A stretch of DNA of 64,000 nucleotides. Source: Coriaria nepalensis. Lineage: Eukaryota; Streptophyta; Magnoliopsida; Cucurbitales; Coriariaceae. A program made the position numbers and the translations under genes. The stretch is from the NCBI GenBank assembly GCA_027186245.1, contig CP114486.1:7144501-7208500 (forward strand), read 5' to 3'. This document shows positions 59,240-64,000 of this stretch, piece by piece (within the stretch, counting starts at the first letter, position 1; every line of letters begins with the position of its first letter). Under the pieces are notes generated by a model, which worked only from the letters and a program-made list of their open reading frames with translations, was not told the origin of the DNA and made no database searches.

Positions 59240-61310
59240 TTAAATTATAATAAACTGATCATATGAATAATGTGATTCTTATGCAACTGATACAATAGAA
59301 TTATGGAAAACTCCTTTTATAATCATACTACTTTGTAAAGATTTCTTATTGCATAAGGTACATCATTTAGAGGATTTATCCTCTTAACAATAAGGTGATG
59401 GATCTCATCTTATCACCCTACAGACTACATATATTAGAACATATGCTCAATAATTCACCCTTTTAGTGATATCAAGCAATATCAAAGTATGATATCTTAT
59501 ATGTCAGTATTGCGGTGATCTTACATCCGAAGATCACTAGTATCATAGTCACCAAATAAGTCTCATTAACAGTTATTATTATTACCATTGAGACTTATCA
59601 AGTGATCATGTTCAGTGTTTTAATCTTCTATTAAATCACATACTTGTCTATCTTTGTACTCCTTAATATCGATGATTATAATAACATAATTCTTACAATA
59701 AGAAGATAATCCATTCATAGTCTTCCCGAATAGTTAATATCCCTTTATGAAAATCCTACTGTTAGGAATTCATGCATATACAACGGAAGTAACAATTTAG
59801 AATTATTGGATCTCATCCTAATCAAGATTGATCATATAATAATTATATATCATATAATAATTGTATATCATATATATGATCTTTTTATATAAAGCACAGT
59901 AAATCCCATGAATTTAAATTTCAAGTTTAGGTTAAAAGGATTACCTTAACTTGATGAGAAAAATACTATAATTCCATTTTCAATCTGATTGCAAGGAAGA
60001 TTCAAGACGCCCATGTATTCGTCATCTTATTGTAATTCACACGAGTCGTTCTCTTAGTTAATTTTCCATTTTTAGATTCAACTTATAATCAAAAGGTTCA
60101 AGGAAAAGTATGGGAGAATCATTTCTATTCTCTCTTAGTTTTGGCCAAGAAAAGGAGGAGGAGCATTAGGGTTTTCTACCACTGAGTGGTATATTTATAA
60201 TATTCCACTTAGTCTAAGATTTCCTTGTAGCAAAGGTTTCCTTAATTTAACTAAGAAAACCATTGATTAATATCCATGTATATGGCCGGCCACTTCCATG
60301 GGCTTTAAAACTCATAGATTTTAATCAACTATTTGATTAATTTGACCCATAAAAATTTAATTAATAATTCGACCACTTGACTCTTTAATGTCTAATTATT
60401 GACATGAACATTTAGAACCCTTTTATAATTAAATAAAAGTTCCTTTATAATTTATAAATTTCTATTTAAATCAATGCATACTTAATTGTGTTAGCAAAAC
60501 TATATGATATTAAATTTAACAAATTAATCTTTACCATTTTGTCATTATAGTCAAACTACAAGTCAAATTATAATTTTACCCTTAAAATAGAAATGGTTTA
60601 TTTTTCCCTTTTCCCCAACGAATATTAAACTAAGTTATTATCAAATCTTTATATGTATGACCTATTAGGTTCTACATCACGCCGGTTGAAGAATCTCATA
60701 ACACTTAATGATTTTATTAATTCATAATTAAATTCATTTAATTTGTTTTAAATTAAACAGTTAACCTAATCATCTCATGGTCAAATAACTTAAACCTCCA
60801 AATCAAGGTTGACTTCTAGAAAAGTGTTAAGGCTACCCGGAAGATGAGAAGTACCATCTTCTGAAAGAACCTTATGTGATTATAGTATATTTACAATAAT
60901 GATTCTTCCATCTTGTCAATATTTCGATTTGTTCTAGAGCATGGTTTAACTATTAAATCTTAATAGATAAATCATATGAACTATTATATCTTTATTGAAC
61001 ATCGATAATGGATTTACAAAAAACTCTTTTTCGTACTATACTACTTTGCAAAGATTCATTGTTTAATCAAACATATAATTCATAGGATCTATTTCAAACT
61101 CAGACATGATGGATTAACTTTTGATCACTCACAACCTTCATATTCAATATTTCATGCCCAAATGTTTACAAGATACCTTGACCAAGGCTAACTGGAATGA
61201 TGTCAAAGCATGAAACCTGATACACAAGATACCATGGCGATCTCATGTTTGAGGACCACATATAATATAAGCACTAGATGATTCTCATTAACAGTTAGTA
61301 TTAAATGGAG
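59240..61310 (-). mobile_element. copia X end sequences split by a probable solo LTR
   Basis: 59240-59600 is the reverse complement of about 30270-30700, and 60630-61310 is a direct copy of 30840-31540. Between them lies 59760-60553, which looks like an LTR of a different element. The right part breaks off at about 61310, where plus-strand copia X coding DNA begins. Confidence 0.6.
59760..60553 (-). repeat. probable solo LTR
   Basis: TG...CA ends (TGTTAGGAATTC at the left; TATAGTCA at the right; on the minus strand TGACTATAATGAC to CCTAACA), about 794 bases, with a TATA-like ATTATAAATATA on the minus strand at about 60190-60205. No primer site or coding DNA is attached. No clean target-site duplication: left flank CCTAC, right flank AACTA. 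Confidence 0.4.
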
Positions 61311-61319
61311 CAAGAGTTG

Positions 61320-64000
61320 TTGCTTTAGCCGTAGCCACTTATAGTTTAGTTTTTGCCTTCAGGCTTAGTTTTGGATTTAAGACATTATTATTATGCACCT
61401 TCTTTAATTAGAAATATTGTTTCAGTTTCTAGACTTAAGGAAGAGGGCTTTTCCTATTCCATCAAGGACAATATTTTAAGTTTCCATATGGATAGTTTAT
61501 TTTATGGAAATCGTTCCTTAAATAATGGTATGCATGTCTTAAATTTGAAAAATGAAACTTGCTTCAAAATTAAACAAGTTAAGAAAAGAAAGTTGGATGT
61601 GAATTAAACATACCTATGGCATTATCAAAGGTTGCATAAAGATAGATACTTAGATCATTTTGATTTGGAAGCAATGCTAACTTGTGAATCTTGTTTATTA
61701 GGCAAGATGACCAAATCTCCTTTTAGTGAAACTAAAGAGAGACAAACAGAGTTATTAAGGCTTGTACACACGATGTATCTTATGAAGCATTTATCGTAGT
61801 TCATCACTTTCACCGATGATCTCTCTCGATTCGATCACATTTATCTTATGAAGCATAAATCTAAATCATTTGAAAAACTAGAGAAATTTAAAAGTAAATT
61901 AGAAAAATAATTAGGTAAAAGTATTGCGATACTTTGATCATATTAATGTGGTGAATACTTGAGGCACGAGGTTCTTAACTACATGAAGGAGAATGATACA
62001 ATATCACAAAGGACCCCTTTTAGACCACTATAGTTAAATGGCATGTCTGAGAGGCGAAATCAGACTCTCATGGAGATGGTTCAATCTATGATGAGCTTTA
62101 CCGATCTGCCTTTATCGTTCGGGGGATATGCTTTAGAAACCTTTTGCTTACATAATTAACAAGAAATCTTCGAAATTTGTTTCTTTGACATCATATAAGA
62201 TATGGAAAAGCAGAAAGGTGAGCTTTAAACATATTCACATCTGGGGTTACCTACTTATGTCAAAAAGCAAGAAGCAAAAAAGTTAGAGGCGAGATCTGAA
62301 TAATGTTATTTTATGGGGTATCCAAAGAAAACTTTGGGATACTACTTTAATTATCCCACTGAGCAGAAAGTGATTGTTGCCAAACACACTATCTTCTTAT
62401 AGAATGAATTCATTTTTAAAAGAAATATTGGGAGCAAGATTGAACTTGATAAAGTTCAGGACATACAAAATGACGTTCATATTAATGATCCTACTACCCC
62501 ATACCTTTTAGCTGAGATACCTCTAAAAGAGGATATTGTGACACCTGAGAGTACACAAAAGGTTCGTAAATATAGTAGAGTACCTAGTAGGCCAGAGGGT
62601 TATAGATTATCCTAGTAATGGTTCAATCATAAAAGATGATCCTACGACTTATTCCAATGTTATTAGTAGCTCAGATTCTGAGAGATGGCTAGAATTCTTG
62701 AGATCCGAGATGGATTCCATGTATGCCAACCAAGTATGGGACTTGGTGAAGGCACTTGAAGAAATAGTTCCTATAAGATGTAAATGGGTTTTCAAGAAGA
62801 AAACTATGGCAGATAGAAAGGTCAAAACCTATAAGGCTAGACTAGTTGCAAAAGGTTATAGACAAAAAGAAGGAATCGATTATAAGGAAACCTTCTCACC
62901 CATTGCACTAACTAAATCCATTCGGATATTTCTTGTCATTGTAGTATACCACGATTATTAGATCTAGCAAATGGACGTGAAAATAGCCTTCTTAAATGGC
63001 TACCTCGAGAATGATGTGTATATGATTCAACCTAAGGCGTTCATAGATTAGAAAAACACAAAGAAGTTGCGTAAGCTGCAAAGGTCTATATATGGCCTTA
63101 AACCAGCATCTTGCAGCTAGAACATTCGTTTCAATAAAATGATCAAATCGTTTGACTTCATTAAGAATGAAGATGGTTCATGTGTGTATAAGAAAGTTAG
63201 TGGGAGCTCTGTTGCTTTCATAATTCTATATATGGATAACATACTACTCATTAGGAACGATATAGGTATGTTATAGTCTATCAAGTTATGACTATTAAAG
63301 AACTTCTCCATAAAAGATTTGGGTGAAGCAGCCTATATTCTAGGAATGGAGATCTATAAAGATAGATCGAAAAAGCTACTAAGCTTGAATCCAGTCAGCA
63401 TAAATAGATAAAGTGCTAAAGAGATTTAGCATGGAAGATTCAAAGAGAGAACTCCTGCTAATGAGTCATAGAATCTCCCTTTCCATGAATATGTCTTCCA
63501 AGACATAATTAGAGAGGGATGAGATGAGTGGAATCCTTTATTCTTCAATAATAGGATCCATCACGTATGCTATGTTATGTATGTACGAGACCAGACGTTA
63601 TCTATGCTCTAAGTGTTTTGAGACAGTTTCAAGGTAATCCGAATAAGAAGCATTAGATTATTGTCAAGAACATTCTTAAGTACATGAGAAGGATTGAAGA
63701 CATGTTCTTGGTTTATGGAAGATTTGACTTGAAAATTGAGGGTTTCCTATATTAGTTTTAGTCAGATGTTAATGATAGTAAATCAATTTCAAAATTCTTA
63801 TTCACACTAAATGGTGGAGCAGTCAGTTAGAAGAGTTCCAAATAGGAAACGATCATGGATTCTACCACTGAAGCCAAGTACGTTGTAGCTTCAGAAGCAG
63901 CAAAGAAAACAATTTGGATGAAAAAGTTCATGGCTGAACTTGGTGTGGTTTTGAGAATCGTTGATAGTATAGTAGCTACTGCAATAACAATTATGTGATA
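61320..64000 (+). pseudogene. copia family X pol, plus strand, runs off the window
   Basis: Starts after the protease active site (open 61353-61607: PSLIRNIVSVSRLKEEGF). Pre-integrase reads CESCLLGKMTKSPFSETK, integrase FITFTDDLSRFDHIYLM and MSERRNQTLMEMV. RT (open 62698-62961) reads [33 protein letters not shown] and [20 protein letters not shown]; the catalytic YVDD region reads YMDN (about 63229-63240). RNase H reads TLNGGAVS, STTEAKYVVASEAAKKTIW (about 63855-63920). Many TAG/TAA stops. Same family as the copies at 27957 and 32080. Confidence 0.85.

Overview
The window is nuclear DNA of a flowering plant, most likely a eudicot. Two intron-rich host genes with canonical GT/AG introns face each other tail to tail, about 36.5 kb apart. 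The space between and beyond them is a nest of decayed retrotransposons: Ty3/gypsy of Tat, Athila-like and chromovirus type, several Ty1/copia copies, and one LINE. No rRNA, tRNA, CRISPR, prokaryotic or organellar feature was seen.

Layout. 9-3509 (+): the last ten exons of a CBL-interacting protein kinase closest to CIPK23, cut by the window edge. 4291-11833: two Tat-lineage gypsy copies in line, with an antisense copia scrap between them, a nine-unit 69-bp tandem array after the second integrase, and an antisense intron-containing extra ORF. 11870-17900 (+): a copia element with 5' LTR, primer-binding site, long leader, gag and most of pol. 17930-20880 (-): end pieces of a second copia family (called X here). 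20885-24377: an Athila-like element with both LTR ends but almost no pol, inserted in an antisense Tat gag-protease-RT fragment (24378-27260). 27957-35884: copia X copies in both orientations, one with a 5' LTR, TATA box and primer-binding site. 36130-37080 (-): another Tat RT piece, itself interrupted by copia X. 37423-39760: a region bounded by ~100-bp inverted repeats that carries an exon fragment of CCT7 (chaperonin eta subunit).

40060-51129 (-): a complete ten-exon UDP-arabinose 4-epimerase (UXE/MUR4) gene, 417 codons. Its intron 7 holds a 5.26-kb chromovirus with 286-bp LTRs in the same orientation as the gene. Just upstream of the gene is a 32-bp perfect GC-rich palindrome. 52950-58075 (-): a LINE with ORF1, endonuclease, RT and zinc-binding remnants. 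58256-58500 (-): a frameshifted exon of SWI3C-like chromatin-remodelling DNA. 59240-64000: copia X end sequences, a probable solo LTR, and a plus-strand copia X pol that runs off the window.

Only the CIPK and UXE genes look functional. All transposon ORFs are broken, mostly by stops where the family has Gln, Trp or Arg. I found no convincing new multi-gene system. The best leads are the gene fragment between inverted repeats, the antisense ORF plus tandem array of the Tat element, and the sense-oriented LTR element in the UXE intron.
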